From positions 62,001 through 126,000 of the forward strand of contig NZ_AP012322.1 in the NCBI RefSeq assembly GCF_001025155.1: a stretch of 64,000 nucleotides of DNA. The letters are read 5' to 3'. The notes under the pieces are model-generated. The model was not told the origin of the DNA, did no database searches, and worked only from the letters and a program-made list of their open reading frames with translations. Both the position numbers and the translations under genes were made by a program. Origin of the DNA: Bifidobacterium angulatum DSM 20098 = JCM 7096 (GTDB lineage Bacteria; Actinomycetota; Actinomycetes; Actinomycetales; Bifidobacteriaceae). Positions 49,334-58,520 of the stretch are shown here, one piece after another. The number at the start of each line of letters is the position of its first letter. The stretch's first letter is position 1.

Positions 49334-50587
49334 ATGCGATGCGATCGATGCGGTTTCGAATGGGATGATGATGACGAGCGGTTCTGCTCCCGGTGCGGTG
49401 CCGAGCAAATGCCGGGAAATGCGAGCGCAGCGAGGCCCAGATTCTGTTCGTCCTGTGGTTCCCCGATTGAGCCCGGCATGCGATTCTGCAGCGCCTGCGG
49501 TTCGCCTGTAGGCGCGGAACCGCAGGCTTCCCAAGCCGCGCAACCCGACTTGTCGGCACCAGCAGCCCTGGTCGCTCAATCCGTTCAGGCGGTTCCTCCT
49601 GCCGCAACGGTTCCGCCTGCCCAAGCCGTCCCGTCGGCTCCATCGGACCAGTATGCACCCGCCGCGCAATCCCCCTCCTCCGGTCGCAAGAAGACACTCG
49701 TCATCGCGATAGTGGCAGTGATCGCAATCGTCGCAGGTCTTGTCGCATGGAACTTCCTCGCCCACACGAACGACGAGACGCCCGCCCGCAACGAAACCAT
49801 GTCGTCGCAAGGCAAAACCGCCAAATCCAAAACAAGTGAGCAAAGCAAGACCTGCACCACGACGCCCGACGCAAGTCTGAGCGGCGTCTCGTCCAGTGGA
49901 AGCACGCTGATCGCGACTGTTGATTTCTCCGCAGACGCGTGCGACAGCAATGCATGGAAGGGCAAGGACGTCAAAATCTCCATCAAGGATTCCGACAATG
50001 AGGTGATCGCGTCCGCAGTATACGATTTCGCATCCAAACCGATACAGTTCAAGAACGGCGAAACCACGCTGAAAATGGCATTCACGACGAATCAGTATTG
50101 GCGTGCCGTGAGCCGGATCGAAACCGGTTCGACCAGCATGGTGGTGCAGAAGGGTGCCTCGCCGAACGGCAAGCCGGCCACGGACGTGGACGGTGCCAGG
50201 GGTGGCGCGAATATCGCGGACTCCGACATGGAACGATACGCGCAGCTGGCGTTGAGCTGGCAGGTGTCGAACGACAAATCGGCGATCTCTTCGCTGCACG
50301 ACGTGCCGACCACGCAGCTGTTCAGCAGGAAATACGGCATGGAAGTCGACGGCAAAACGCAGCATTACCGCGACATCTACAAGCAGTATCTCGAACTTCA
50401 CGCCAAGTGGCCGAACGCGGTGCTGGCGTGGGCCGCGGACTACGACTACTACACACGGTACGGCCACGAGGCCGACTACTATGTGCTGCTCTCCGGCGAG
50501 CGCTTCGACTCGGTGAGTGACGCGCGGTCGTGGTGCTCGGCCAACGCGTTCGGGCCGAACGACTGCATGGCGGTGCAGATGAAGTAG
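49334..50587 (+). CDS. Zinc-ribbon single-pass membrane protein, unknown function
   Basis: This 417-residue protein has two successive zinc ribbons (MRCDRCG...FCSRCG and FCSSCG...FCSACG) in the first 60 residues. A Pro/Ala/Gln-rich linker follows, then one membrane helix near residue 125 (LVIAIVAVIAIVAGLVAWNFL) and an extracellular domain of about 270 residues with two conserved-looking cysteines (CTTT and DACDS). The C-terminal part resembles a secreted adhesion or sensor module but I do not recognise it. ATG 49334 follows GAGAGGGGAAC. The gene is divergent from the larger zinc-ribbon gene over about 150 bp. Confidence 0.8.
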   Translation: MRCDRCGFEWDDDDERFCSRCGAEQMPGNASAARPRFCSSCGSPIEPGMRFCSACGSPVGAEPQASQAAQPDLSAPAALVAQSVQAVPPAATVPPAQAVPSAPSDQYAPAAQSPSSGRKKTLVIAIVAVIAIVAGLVAWNFLAHTNDETPARNETMSSQGKTAKSKTSEQSKTCTTTPDASLSGVSSSGSTLIATVDFSADACDSNAWKGKDVKISIKDSDNEVIASAVYDFASKPIQFKNGETTLKMAFTTNQYWRAVSRIETGSTSMVVQKGASPNGKPATDVDGARGGANIADSDMERYAQLALSWQVSNDKSAISSLHDVPTTQLFSRKYGMEVDGKTQHYRDIYKQYLELHAKWPNAVLAWAADYDYYTRYGHEADYYVLLSGERFDSVSDARSWCSANAFGPNDCMAVQMK

Positions 50588-50892
50588 GTCCGGCCAGAGC
50601 GCGACCGGCGTGCGCCGTGCAAAGTATGTTGCGAAGTATGTGTTGCGCGGAGTGTGCGCCGCAATCCTCGTATCCCCCGTATCGATTGGTGCGGGGGATT
50701 GTCGTATGTAGGTGGTTGGGAATCGTGCTGTGGGCGGATTCATCGGATTCGCGTCATAGTCCATGGTGATCCACAGGTTTTTAGAGAAATTGTAAAACGT
50801 TGGAATTCCAACGTTTTACAGCGCGACACGCCGTCGTTTGCGTGATAGTCGTTTATGAGTAAACTTATCTCTCGGTTCAAGAAATGACCAAC
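50588..50892. other. Gap before tRNA-Lys with a perfect palindrome
   Basis: No gene is seen in this 305-bp gap. It contains the 30-bp palindrome at 50791-50820 and presumably the tRNA promoter between 50840 and 50890. Confidence 0.55.
50791..50820. repeat. Perfect 30-bp palindrome upstream of tRNA-Lys
   Basis: The left half is TGTAAAACGTTGGAA and the right half is its exact complement, with no spacer. It lies 73 bp before the tRNA. A spacer-free palindrome is more likely a protein-binding site than a terminator; its owner is unknown. Confidence 0.75.
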
Positions 50893-50966
50893 GCCCCTTT
50901 AGCTCAGTTGGTTAGAGCAGCTGACTCTTAATCAGCGTGTCCAGGGTTCGAATCCCTGAGGGGGCA
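50893..50966 (+). tRNA. tRNA-Lys (anticodon CTT)
   Basis: The acceptor stem GCCCCTT pairs with AGGGGGC, the D arm is AGCTCAGTTGGTTAGAGC, and the anticodon stem GCTGA/TCAGC encloses loop CTCTTAA with anticodon CTT, which reads AAG (Lys). The T arm is CAGGG-TTCGAAT-CCCTG, and the discriminator base is A. No CCA is encoded. A rho-independent terminator follows directly. Confidence 0.96.
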
Positions 50967-50971
50967 CAGAT

Positions 50972-51001
50972 AAAGCCTTGGAATTATTCCAAGGCTTTTT
51001 T
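50972..51001 (+). terminator. Terminator after tRNA-Lys
   Basis: A perfect 12-bp stem AAAGCCTTGGAA/TTCCAAGGCTTT with loop TTA leads into a T-run. Confidence 0.9.
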
Positions 51002-51196
51002 GTTTTCCGGCCACCTATTCGCGCAGCCGTTCCAGAGCGAAACGTCGCCGCTCATAGACCCGCGATGCACGACGCAAAAACCCGCATTTGCGGGGGTGTG
51101 GCGACTTCCAACGTGAGGAGTAGGGTGGAGTGTCGTCTGCTTATAGCGGAATCGCAACATCCTGTAGAGAAGAAGCAATTAATAGAGGAAACTGCA

Positions 51197-51928
51197 GTGG
51201 AATACTCACTCTTTACCAAGCTTGCCGCGGAATTCGTCGGCACCGCCGTGCTGATGGTCTTCGGCAACGGTTCGGTCGCCAACGCGGAACTGAAGAACAC
51301 CAAGGGCTACCACGCCGGCTGGCTGAATATCGCCATGGGCTACGGTTTCGGCGTGATGTTCCCGGTGCTGATGTTCGGTGGCATCTCCGGCGCCCACATC
51401 AACCCGGCCATGACCATCGCCCAGGCCGTCAACGGCATGTTCCCGTGGAACGAAGTACTGCCGTACATCATCGCCCAACTGCTCGGCGCGCTCGCCGGCC
51501 AGTTGATCGTATACATCACCTACTACCCGCACTACAAGGACACTGAGGACGCCGAAGCCATCCTCGGCACTTTCTGCACCACCGACGCGCATAACGATCG
51601 CCTGAACTACTTCCTCAACGAGTTCTTCGGCACCTTCATGCTGGTGCTCGGTGCGCTGTGCTGCCTGTCTCTGCCGTGGGGCAAGGCCGACCTCGCCGCC
51701 GCGTCCATCGTGGTCGGCTTCATCGTATGGGGTCTGGTGACCTCCATGGGCGGCCCGACCGGCCCTGGCCTGAACCCGGCTCGCGATCTCATGCCGCGAC
51801 TGCTGCACGCCATCCTGCCGATTCCGAACAAGGGCGGCTCCCGCTGGGGCGAAGCCTGGATTCCGGTCGTCGCTCCGATCTTCGGCGCGATTCTCGGCGC
51901 GTTCCTGTTTAACGTGCTGTTTGCCTGA
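51197..51928 (+). CDS. Glycerol facilitator (aquaglyceroporin, GlpF-like)
   Basis: This 243-residue MIP-family channel has six membrane helices and two NPA boxes: [12 protein letters not shown] near residue 67 and [14 protein letters not shown] near residue 195. The Asp after the second NPA box (NPARD) is the mark of glycerol-conducting members rather than strict water channels. The start is GTG 51197 with AGAGGAAA upstream; the longer open frame from 50978 crosses the tRNA terminator and is rejected. No glpK or glpD is nearby. Confidence 0.9.
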   Translation: MEYSLFTKLAAEFVGTAVLMVFGNGSVANAELKNTKGYHAGWLNIAMGYGFGVMFPVLMFGGISGAHINPAMTIAQAVNGMFPWNEVLPYIIAQLLGALAGQLIVYITYYPHYKDTEDAEAILGTFCTTDAHNDRLNYFLNEFFGTFMLVLGALCCLSLPWGKADLAAASIVVGFIVWGLVTSMGGPTGPGLNPARDLMPRLLHAILPIPNKGGSRWGEAWIPVVAPIFGAILGAFLFNVLFA

Positions 51929-51952
51929 TTCGCGTTCACGCGTGATCGTTCG

Positions 51953-51983
51953 GCCCGCTGCGGTATTGCGCAGCGGGCTTTTT
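51953..51983 (+). terminator. Terminator after the glycerol facilitator gene
   Basis: A perfect 10-bp stem GCCCGCTGCG/CGCAGCGGGC with a 6-nt loop and a run of five T. Confidence 0.9.
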
Positions 51984-52112
51984 CATGCTTCATACCGGTC
52001 TCACCATAGGTTGGTTGCGCTGAGCGCAATATGGGATTATCGCGCGTTCGGCGCTGGGATATGGTGTGATTGTTTTGCAGGAACATCAAGGAATCAAGGA
52101 GAGGGAACCCAT

Positions 52113-54875
52113 ATGCATATGGCGATTGCGCTTATTGCAGCCATAGCGGTCACCGCGGGCATCATCTGGTTCTTCTTCGCGCCGCGCAAAGCGTATCGTG
52201 CGCGCATCGACGGCGATATGCAGGAAGCGGTGATCGAAGTGAAAGGCGGGTACAGTCCGTCGATCATCGAAGCCGAAGCCGGCATACCGCTTCGACTGGT
52301 ATTCGACCGCAAAGAGGACGGCGAATGCTCGTCCCACGTGGTGTTCTCCGATTTCGGCATCGACCGCCTGCTACCGGCCTTCCGCACCACCACATTGACG
52401 CTCGACCCCCTGCAGCCGGGGGAGTACGGCTTCGCCTGCGGCATGAACATGCTGCACGGCACATTGAAGGTGCTTCCCGGCAAGCATCATGCGGATTCCA
52501 AGACGACAGTCCCCGCAGCACCCGCAACGCCAGTAGTCTCCGCTCAGGCATCCAGCGATCCTGCACCGTCTAGTGAGCCGGGCGGCAGCATCCCCGAAGC
52601 GGACGAAACAGCCATCCAAGACATCAACAACGCGCACGAAATCACCACGCTGATCCGCAGACTCGTGGTCGCCGCCGTATGCACCATTCCGGTATTCTGC
52701 TCATCCATGCTCATGCTGTACCCCATGCCAGCCTGGGTGCAACTGCTGCTCATGCTGCCCGTGATCGGCTACGCCGGCCTGCCGATCTTCCGCAGCGGGT
52801 GGGCGGCCATCGCGCATCGCTCGCCTGAAATGAACGCGCTGGTCACCATGGGCACAGCCGCCGCATTCCTCTATTCGCTGATCGTCACCTTCGCGCCGGG
52901 CATACTGCCGGAAAACGCGCGTGAACCCTATTACGAAGCCGTAGGCGTGGTGATCACACTGATGCTGGTGGGCCAGCTGCTCGAAGCGAAGGCACGCAAA
53001 GGCACTGGCGAGGCCATTCGTTCGCTCATGGGCCTGCAACCGAATACCGCATGCGTGGTGCGCGACGGCGAGGAACGGAACATTCCCATCGACAGCGTTG
53101 TCGTAGGCGACATCATCGCGGCACGGCCGGGGGAGCGGCTACCCGTAGACGGCATAGTCGTGGAAGGCGACTCGTCGGTCGACGAATCAATGATCACCGG
53201 CGAACCCATGCCGGTGGCCAAAACGGTGGGCGACGAAGTGACCGGCGCCACCATCAACGGTGCCGGCGCACTACGCTACCGGGCCACCAAAGTCGGCAAG
53301 GACACCGTACTCGCGCAGATCGTTTCGCTGGTGAAAACCGCACAAAGCTCGAAGGCGCCAGTGCAGCGCCTGGCCGATCGCATCAGCTCGATATTCGTGC
53401 CCGCAGTAGTGCTCATCGCCGTCTGGTCATGCGCATTATGGTTCGCATTCGGACCGGAACCACGCATCACACACGCGCTGGTCGCAGCAGTATCCGTACT
53501 GCTCATCGCCTGCCCATGCGCGCTCGGCCTGGCCACACCACTATCGGTAATGGTCTCCACAGGACGCGCGGCGCACATGGGCGTGCTGATCCGCTCCGCC
53601 GAAGCACTGGAACAATCCGGGCACGTGAACGCCGTCGTGCTCGACAAAACCGGCACCATCACCGCAGGCAGACCCTCGCTCACCGACGTGCTGCCATTGG
53701 GAATCTGGCGTCAGAAACCGGACGATCTGCTGGCGCTCGCAGCCACGGCCGAACATGACTCGGAACACCCGCTCGCCGCCGCGATCATCGCCGACGCGAA
53801 ACAGCGCGGCCTGCTCACCGGCAAGTCGCAGCGCGAGGCTTTCCAAGTACACGCCGGGCTCGGCATCACCTGCACGGTCGACGGTCATGCCGTGGCCGTG
53901 GGCAACACCGAGCTCATCGACCGCCTGGACGTTGGCATGCCAAGCACCGGAAACGAGGATTTAGACGCCATCATCGCCGATATGGATGGTCTAGCGGCAC
54001 AAGGCAAAACACCGATGCTCATTGCCGTCGACGGTGAACTTGCGGGCATCGTCGCCGTGGCCGATACCGTCAAACCGGATTCGGCGCAGGCCATCGCCGC
54101 ACTGCAATCCCACGGCATCGCCGTCACCATGCTGACCGGCGACAACGAGACCACCGCGCACGCCGTCGCCCAGCAGGTGGGCGTGGACCATGTGATAGCC
54201 GGTGTACGCCCGGAAAACAAGGCCGACGAAATCGCCAAACTCCAGGCGCAAGGTTACACGGTGGCCATGGTGGGCGACGGCATCAACGACGCCCCGGCCT
54301 TGGTACGGGCGGATGTGGGCTTCGCCATCGGCACCGGAACCGACGTGGCCATCCAATCAGCCGACGTCACGGTGATGAGCGGCTCGCTTCAAGGCTTGGT
54401 GCACGAAATCGATCTTGCCCACGCCGCATTGCGCAATATCAACCAGAACCTGGGGTTTGCGTTCGGCTATAACACCGTGGGCATTCTGATTGCGGCAGGA
54501 GCACTCTACCCGTTCACCGGCATGATGCTCAACCCGATGATCGCCGGCGCGGCCATGGCGTTCTCATCGCTGTGCGTGGTGACGAACGCCAGCAGGCTCC
54601 GCCTGTTCGACCCGGCAGAACATCATGACTACCAAGTAAAGAACAACACACAGAAAGGAACCATCATGGGACTGTTCAGCGATCACAAAGCGAAAAAGGC
54701 CTGCTGCGGCGGGCACGCGGAAGCTTCCGAAGGCGCGAAGGACCCGGTGTGCGGCATGACGGTGAACCCGGCAGGCGCCCCGGCCACCCGCGAATACGAA
54801 GGAAAGACCTACTTCTTCTGCAACCCCGGATGCGCCGAAACCTTCGACAAGGACCCGGCGAAATACGCCGCCTGA
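52113..54875 (+). CDS. copA: P1B-type copper-transporting ATPase with cupredoxin-like N-terminus and YHS C-terminus
   Basis: This 920-residue pump most likely exports Cu(I). An N-terminal membrane anchor is followed by a domain of about 90 residues like a cupredoxin ([30 protein letters not shown]) in place of the usual CxxC heavy-metal domain. The ATPase core has membrane CPC ([11 protein letters not shown]), DKTGT phosphorylation, HP (EHPLAAAI) and [10 protein letters not shown] hinge motifs. After about residue 845 a linker leads to a YHS domain ([10 protein letters not shown]...[12 protein letters not shown]) with metal-binding cysteines. The linker DNA contains a ribosome-binding-like AGAAAGGA and ATG 54666, so the YHS part may also be made separately. 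ATG 52113 has GGAGAGGG upstream. Confidence 0.88.
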   Translation: MHMAIALIAAIAVTAGIIWFFFAPRKAYRARIDGDMQEAVIEVKGGYSPSIIEAEAGIPLRLVFDRKEDGECSSHVVFSDFGIDRLLPAFRTTTLTLDPLQPGEYGFACGMNMLHGTLKVLPGKHHADSKTTVPAAPATPVVSAQASSDPAPSSEPGGSIPEADETAIQDINNAHEITTLIRRLVVAAVCTIPVFCSSMLMLYPMPAWVQLLLMLPVIGYAGLPIFRSGWAAIAHRSPEMNALVTMGTAAAFLYSLIVTFAPGILPENAREPYYEAVGVVITLMLVGQLLEAKARKGTGEAIRSLMGLQPNTACVVRDGEERNIPIDSVVVGDIIAARPGERLPVDGIVVEGDSSVDESMITGEPMPVAKTVGDEVTGATINGAGALRYRATKVGKDTVLAQIVSLVKTAQSSKAPVQRLADRISSIFVPAVVLIAVWSCALWFAFGPEPRITHALVAAVSVLLIACPCALGLATPLSVMVSTGRAAHMGVLIRSAEALEQSGHVNAVVLDKTGTITAGRPSLTDVLPLGIWRQKPDDLLALAATAEHDSEHPLAAAIIADAKQRGLLTGKSQREAFQVHAGLGITCTVDGHAVAVGNTELIDRLDVGMPSTGNEDLDAIIADMDGLAAQGKTPMLIAVDGELAGIVAVADTVKPDSAQAIAALQSHGIAVTMLTGDNETTAHAVAQQVGVDHVIAGVRPENKADEIAKLQAQGYTVAMVGDGINDAPALVRADVGFAIGTGTDVAIQSADVTVMSGSLQGLVHEIDLAHAALRNINQNLGFAFGYNTVGILIAAGALYPFTGMMLNPMIAGAAMAFSSLCVVTNASRLRLFDPAEHHDYQVKNNTQKGTIMGLFSDHKAKKACCGGHAEASEGAKDPVCGMTVNPAGAPATREYEGKTYFFCNPGCAETFDKDPAKYAA

Positions 54876-54972
54876 ACCACGATGCGGTTCCCGCTTACGC
54901 GCATCCAGGAGCTATAACGGTCGGCATAGCGCCTCGATAAGCGTGCATTCTGCTCACGCGCGGCATCGATTA

Positions 54973-55026
54973 CGACAACCCGAGACATCATCTTTGGAAT
55001 TTCAAGGGAGAGGTCTCGGGTTGTCG
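54973..55026. terminator. Inverted repeat after the copper ATPase
   Basis: A perfect 14-bp stem (CGACAACCCGAGAC at 54973-54986, complement at 55013-55026) with a 26-nt loop and no T-run. It lies between copA and rmuC. Confidence 0.5.
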
Positions 55027-55090
55027 CATATCCTCCGCCACGCGTAACGCGAATGGCGGTCTGTAGCGTGGGCTTGCCATACTGAAAACC

Positions 55091-56500
55091 ATGAGCATGA
55101 CATGGATTCCAATGGTGTTGATGTTGTTGATCGGCGTGGCAGTAGGGGGCGTCGCCGGATTCAGCGTGGGCAGAACACGCAGCCAGGAGGAAACGCGCCA
55201 GCCATATGGCAGCAACGCCGCCAATGGCGGTGACGTCGATTCCCTCGCCGAACAGCTCGATGCGGCACGGCTCGAAATCTCACAGTTGGAAACCTCCCGT
55301 GCCCAACTTCGCGCCCAACTGGACGGAGCCAACCAGCAGCTCGTATTCGTCAAAAGTCAACTCGCGCAAGCACAACAGGCCGAGCAGATCCGCATCGAAC
55401 ACGAGCGCGAACGTGCCGCGGCACAGGCCGAAACCCAACGTCAGGAACAAGCCCGGCGCCTGCAGGAGCAAAGCCGCGTGATAGAGGCGCTCGCGCCCGT
55501 ACAGAAGAATCTCGACGCATTGCAGAACAAGGTTGCCGAGATCGAAGAGGGGCGCAAACGCGAAATGGGCGCGCTCGGCCAGCAGCTCAAAGGGTTGGGC
55601 GAACAGCAGACACGTCTCGACCGAGAAACGAATGCGCTGTCTTCCGCACTGCGCAACAACAAGGTCCGCGGCGCGTGGGGCGAAGCGCAGCTGCGCAACA
55701 TCGTGGAATCCGCCGGATTGTTGGAACATGTCGATTTCGATACGCAGGTAGTGGTCACCGACGCCGATGGCCATGTGCAGCGCCCAGACATGATCATCCA
55801 TATGCCAGGCGGCAAAACGATTCCGATTGATGCGAAGGCCCCATACGCCGACTATCAGCGCGCGTGCGAGATCCCGGACACCGCACCGGCCGAGGAACTG
55901 GCACGGAAGACCGAATTGCTACGCGCCCACGCCAAGGCAGTGCGCGAGCATGTGAAAACCTTGGGAGCCAAAGCGTATTGGAATGCGTTCAGTGATGCGC
56001 CGGATTTCGTAATCGCATTCATCCCCAACGAATCGTTGCTGCAGGCCGCCCTGGAAACCGATCCGACACTGATGGACGATGCGTTCGCGCAAAAAGTGGC
56101 ACTGACCTCGCCGATCACCCTGTGGGCCGTGCTCAAATCCGTGGCCTACGCCTGGCAGCAGCAAAGCCTGACCGACGACGCGAAAAAGCTGTTCGATCTG
56201 TCGCGCGAACTGTACGAGCGGTTCGCCAAACTCGGTGAGCATGCCACGAAACTCGGCACGCAGCTTACGCGAACCGTTGCCGCATATAACGCGTTCGTCT
56301 CCAGTCTCGAAAGCCGCGTGCTACCCACCGCCCGCAAATTGCAGAATCTTGATCCCAGCACCGTGATCGGCGAAGTGCCTTTGCTTGATTCCGACAAGAC
56401 CAATGTCACTGAGATCGTCGCGCCCGAAGCCGCCGTGCAGGACGGTGCCCAGGATGGTGTTCAGGGCGATGCGAAAAAGAGTATGCGGGAAGCCTACTGA
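55091..56500 (+). CDS. rmuC: DNA recombination protein RmuC
   Basis: This 469-residue protein has an N-terminal membrane helix (MSMTWIPMVLMLLIGVAVGG), a coiled coil rich in Gln, Glu and Arg (about residues 50-200), and the RmuC nuclease-like domain (NNKVRGAWGEAQLRNIVESAGL onward). RmuC proteins limit recombination between inverted repeats and, recently, have been linked to defence and membrane-anchored DNA handling. The start could be ATG 55091 or 55097. It is followed after 34 bp by the PRTase-like gene. Confidence 0.93.
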   Translation: MSMTWIPMVLMLLIGVAVGGVAGFSVGRTRSQEETRQPYGSNAANGGDVDSLAEQLDAARLEISQLETSRAQLRAQLDGANQQLVFVKSQLAQAQQAEQIRIEHERERAAAQAETQRQEQARRLQEQSRVIEALAPVQKNLDALQNKVAEIEEGRKREMGALGQQLKGLGEQQTRLDRETNALSSALRNNKVRGAWGEAQLRNIVESAGLLEHVDFDTQVVVTDADGHVQRPDMIIHMPGGKTIPIDAKAPYADYQRACEIPDTAPAEELARKTELLRAHAKAVREHVKTLGAKAYWNAFSDAPDFVIAFIPNESLLQAALETDPTLMDDAFAQKVALTSPITLWAVLKSVAYAWQQQSLTDDAKKLFDLSRELYERFAKLGEHATKLGTQLTRTVAAYNAFVSSLESRVLPTARKLQNLDPSTVIGEVPLLDSDKTNVTEIVAPEAAVQDGAQDGVQGDAKKSMREAY

Positions 56501-56534
56501 ATCAGTGGGAAGAGGGGTTCGTACACTGGGCACT

Positions 56535-57176
56535 ATGACTGATTCAGGATTCCGCCCCACCGGCGTGAGTGGGTCGCACGCCGACGCCACCGCCACGAGT
56601 TTCGCATCACTCGAACCGCGCGACCAGCTGCTTGAGCTATTGCGCGAACGTGCGGCTGGCAAGCCGTTCTCCGAACTGTCCGCCGTCACCTTTGACCATC
56701 GTGGCTCCACGGTCGTGGGTCATCTACTGCTGGATGCGTTGGAGGATGCCGGATATTCCGTCGATGATTTCGACGCGGTGGGCGCACTGACCGCTGCCGC
56801 AGTGCCGTTGGTGATGTCGGTGGTGCAGGCCGCCGCGTCCCGTGGCGAGGATATCGACGGTTTCGTGATGGATTTTGTGTACCCGTCGATCAAGGGACCG
56901 TCGATCAAAGGCCGCCGCGTCGTGCTGCTCGACGCTTGGCTGTCCGAGAAGTCCTACGTGCAGACCTCGTCGTTGGTCACGTTGCGCAACGGCAACGAGC
57001 TGAGTCTTGATTTCTCCGTGGTGGAACATGAGGGCGCGAACGTGGTGGCCGTGGCTTCCATGGTGGGCGGTCTTGGCGGTGATGATGCAAAGCATATCGA
57101 AGTGATCAACCCCGTCACTGACGAACGTCATGAGCTGCCGTTCGTGCAACTGTTCGACGAAGCAGAGCTACGCTGA
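56535..57176 (+). CDS. Orotate-phosphoribosyltransferase-like protein without a normal PRPP loop
   Basis: This 213-residue protein has the PyrE-like layout: VDAVGALTAAAVPLVMSVVQAA corresponds to the V(G)GxxxGAxPLA region, then GFVMDFVYPSIKGPSIKG and GRRVVLLDAWLSEKSYVQTSSL. The last stretch occupies the place of the PRPP loop VVxVDDVxTTG, but the acidic pair and TTG are changed (DAWLSEKS). It is therefore probably not a classic orotate phosphoribosyltransferase and may be regulatory or use another ligand. Its stop overlaps the start of the methyltransferase gene by one base, so the two genes are translationally coupled. Confidence 0.65.
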   Translation: MTDSGFRPTGVSGSHADATATSFASLEPRDQLLELLRERAAGKPFSELSAVTFDHRGSTVVGHLLLDALEDAGYSVDDFDAVGALTAAAVPLVMSVVQAAASRGEDIDGFVMDFVYPSIKGPSIKGRRVVLLDAWLSEKSYVQTSSLVTLRNGNELSLDFSVVEHEGANVVAVASMVGGLGGDDAKHIEVINPVTDERHELPFVQLFDEAELR

Positions 57177-58003
57177 TGCACGCGCCGCACCCTATCGATG
57201 TGGCCGCGAAGGCCTCCGGCGAACCCACATTCCGCGAGGTCGGCGTAGGCCCGTGGGAAGAAGCCCATCCGGGTGAACCTCGCCCGACCGACGTGCAGTA
57301 TGATCCGCAACTGCTCGACGAAGGCGATCGTCGTAACGTGCTCGACCGGTACAGGTATTGGTCGGTCGCGGCGATCAAAGCCGACTTGGACGCGCGCGGA
57401 CGCCACGATTTCGAAGTCGCCGTGGAGAACTGGACGCACGATTTCAATATCGGCTCCATGGTGCGCACGGCGAACGCGTTCCAGGCCAGACGCGTGCATA
57501 TCGTCGGCCCGCATAAGTGGAACCGCAAAGGCGCGTTGATGACCGAGCTGTACCAGCATGTCGAGAATCATCCGTCGATCGCGCAGCTGGTGGAATGCTG
57601 GCATAACCGCATCGCCGGTGAGATCGCCGCCGCCCGCGCCGAGGCCGGAGCCGCAGCGTTCCATGCGCATGAGGCCGCCGTACATGGCGATACAGCTGTC
57701 GTCGCCGCGGCTACCGCCCAGGTTGATGCGGCCGAGGCACGTATTCGCGAGCTTGAAGCCTCCCGTGTGATCGCCATGGATATTATCCCCGGTGCCGTGC
57801 CTATGGAAACCTACCGTTTCCCCAAACGCTGCCTCATGCTCTTCGGCGCGGAAGGCCCCGGCCTGTCCGAAAAAGCGCTCGAACTGGCTGACGATGTGGT
57901 CTACATCTCCCAATTCGGCTCGGTCCGCTCCATTAACGCCGGTGCCGCGGCCGCCGTTTCCATGCATGCTTGGATCGCCCAGCATGCAGCAATTCGGGGC
58001 TGA
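57176..58003 (+). CDS. SpoU/TrmH-family RNA methyltransferase
   Basis: This 275-residue protein has the SPOUT motifs: ENWTHDFNIGSMVRTANAF (motif 1, near residue 85) and LMLFGAEGPGLSEKALELAD plus SVRSINAGAAAAVSMH (motifs 2 and 3 at the C-terminus), which form the trefoil-knot SAM site. A helical insertion of about 60 residues rich in Ala (VECWHNRIAGEIAAARAEAG and on) separates them. It probably 2'-O-methylates tRNA or rRNA ribose; the target is not known. Its ATG overlaps the stop of the preceding gene. Confidence 0.9.
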   Translation: MHAPHPIDVAAKASGEPTFREVGVGPWEEAHPGEPRPTDVQYDPQLLDEGDRRNVLDRYRYWSVAAIKADLDARGRHDFEVAVENWTHDFNIGSMVRTANAFQARRVHIVGPHKWNRKGALMTELYQHVENHPSIAQLVECWHNRIAGEIAAARAEAGAAAFHAHEAAVHGDTAVVAAATAQVDAAEARIRELEASRVIAMDIIPGAVPMETYRFPKRCLMLFGAEGPGLSEKALELADDVVYISQFGSVRSINAGAAAAVSMHAWIAQHAAIRG

Positions 58004-58520
58004 CTGCCTGACTAGGGGGAGTTGACCTGCCCGGTGCCGGTTTCTGGGGATGCCGGCCGGCACCGGTGTTGGTTCCGGCAGGTATCGGTCGTAGTTTGTC
58101 CGTGGCGATTCCTCCGTGCTGTGTCGCACCATATGTCCAGTTCTTCGTTTGGTCTGATTCTTTCCTGTTCTTGTTGTTCCTCGGTTTAGTTTTTCCCGAT
58201 CCAGTTTTCTCCTGAGCCAGTTTTTCCTTTTGGCCCGGTTCTTCACCTGGTTCAGTTCCTTTGTAGCCCCGATTCCTCCACTGGCTGGATGATTTTGGCG
58301 TCTGAGTGGTGCTTCAATGGTTGCTTTTCCCATTGGCTGGATGTTTTGGGCGTCTGAGGGGCATGTGAGAGGGTGTTTTTATCCAGTTGGTGGGAGGAAT
58401 GGCTGATGGAAGGCTTCTAACCGTCCGTATTCATCCAGCGGCTGGATGTTTTGACCGTTTTGAAGCCATGCGCGAAGCAAAATCCTCCAGCCAGTAGAAG
58501 AAATGGACGGATGAGGTTAT
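58004..58520. other. Intergenic region with repeat copy 1
   Basis: No gene is supported in this 517-bp gap. It contains repeat copy 1 and several short TTGGCTGGATG or CATCCAGC words in both orientations. Pyrimidine-rich text at 58130-58260 is low in complexity. Confidence 0.55.
58277..58438. repeat. 162-bp direct repeat, copy 1
   Basis: This stretch aligns without gaps to 59773-59934 (offset 1496 bp) at high identity, weaker only around 58405-58422. It contains inner repeats of CTGGATGWTTTGGGCGTCTGA type (two per copy, about 52 bp apart) and the words ATCCAG and CATCCAGC. Confidence 0.85.

Noticed and set aside
50978..51196. Upstream extension of the glycerol facilitator to 50978
   Set aside because: It would start inside the tRNA terminator and adds about 73 residues without homology; GTG 51197 has a ribosome-binding site.
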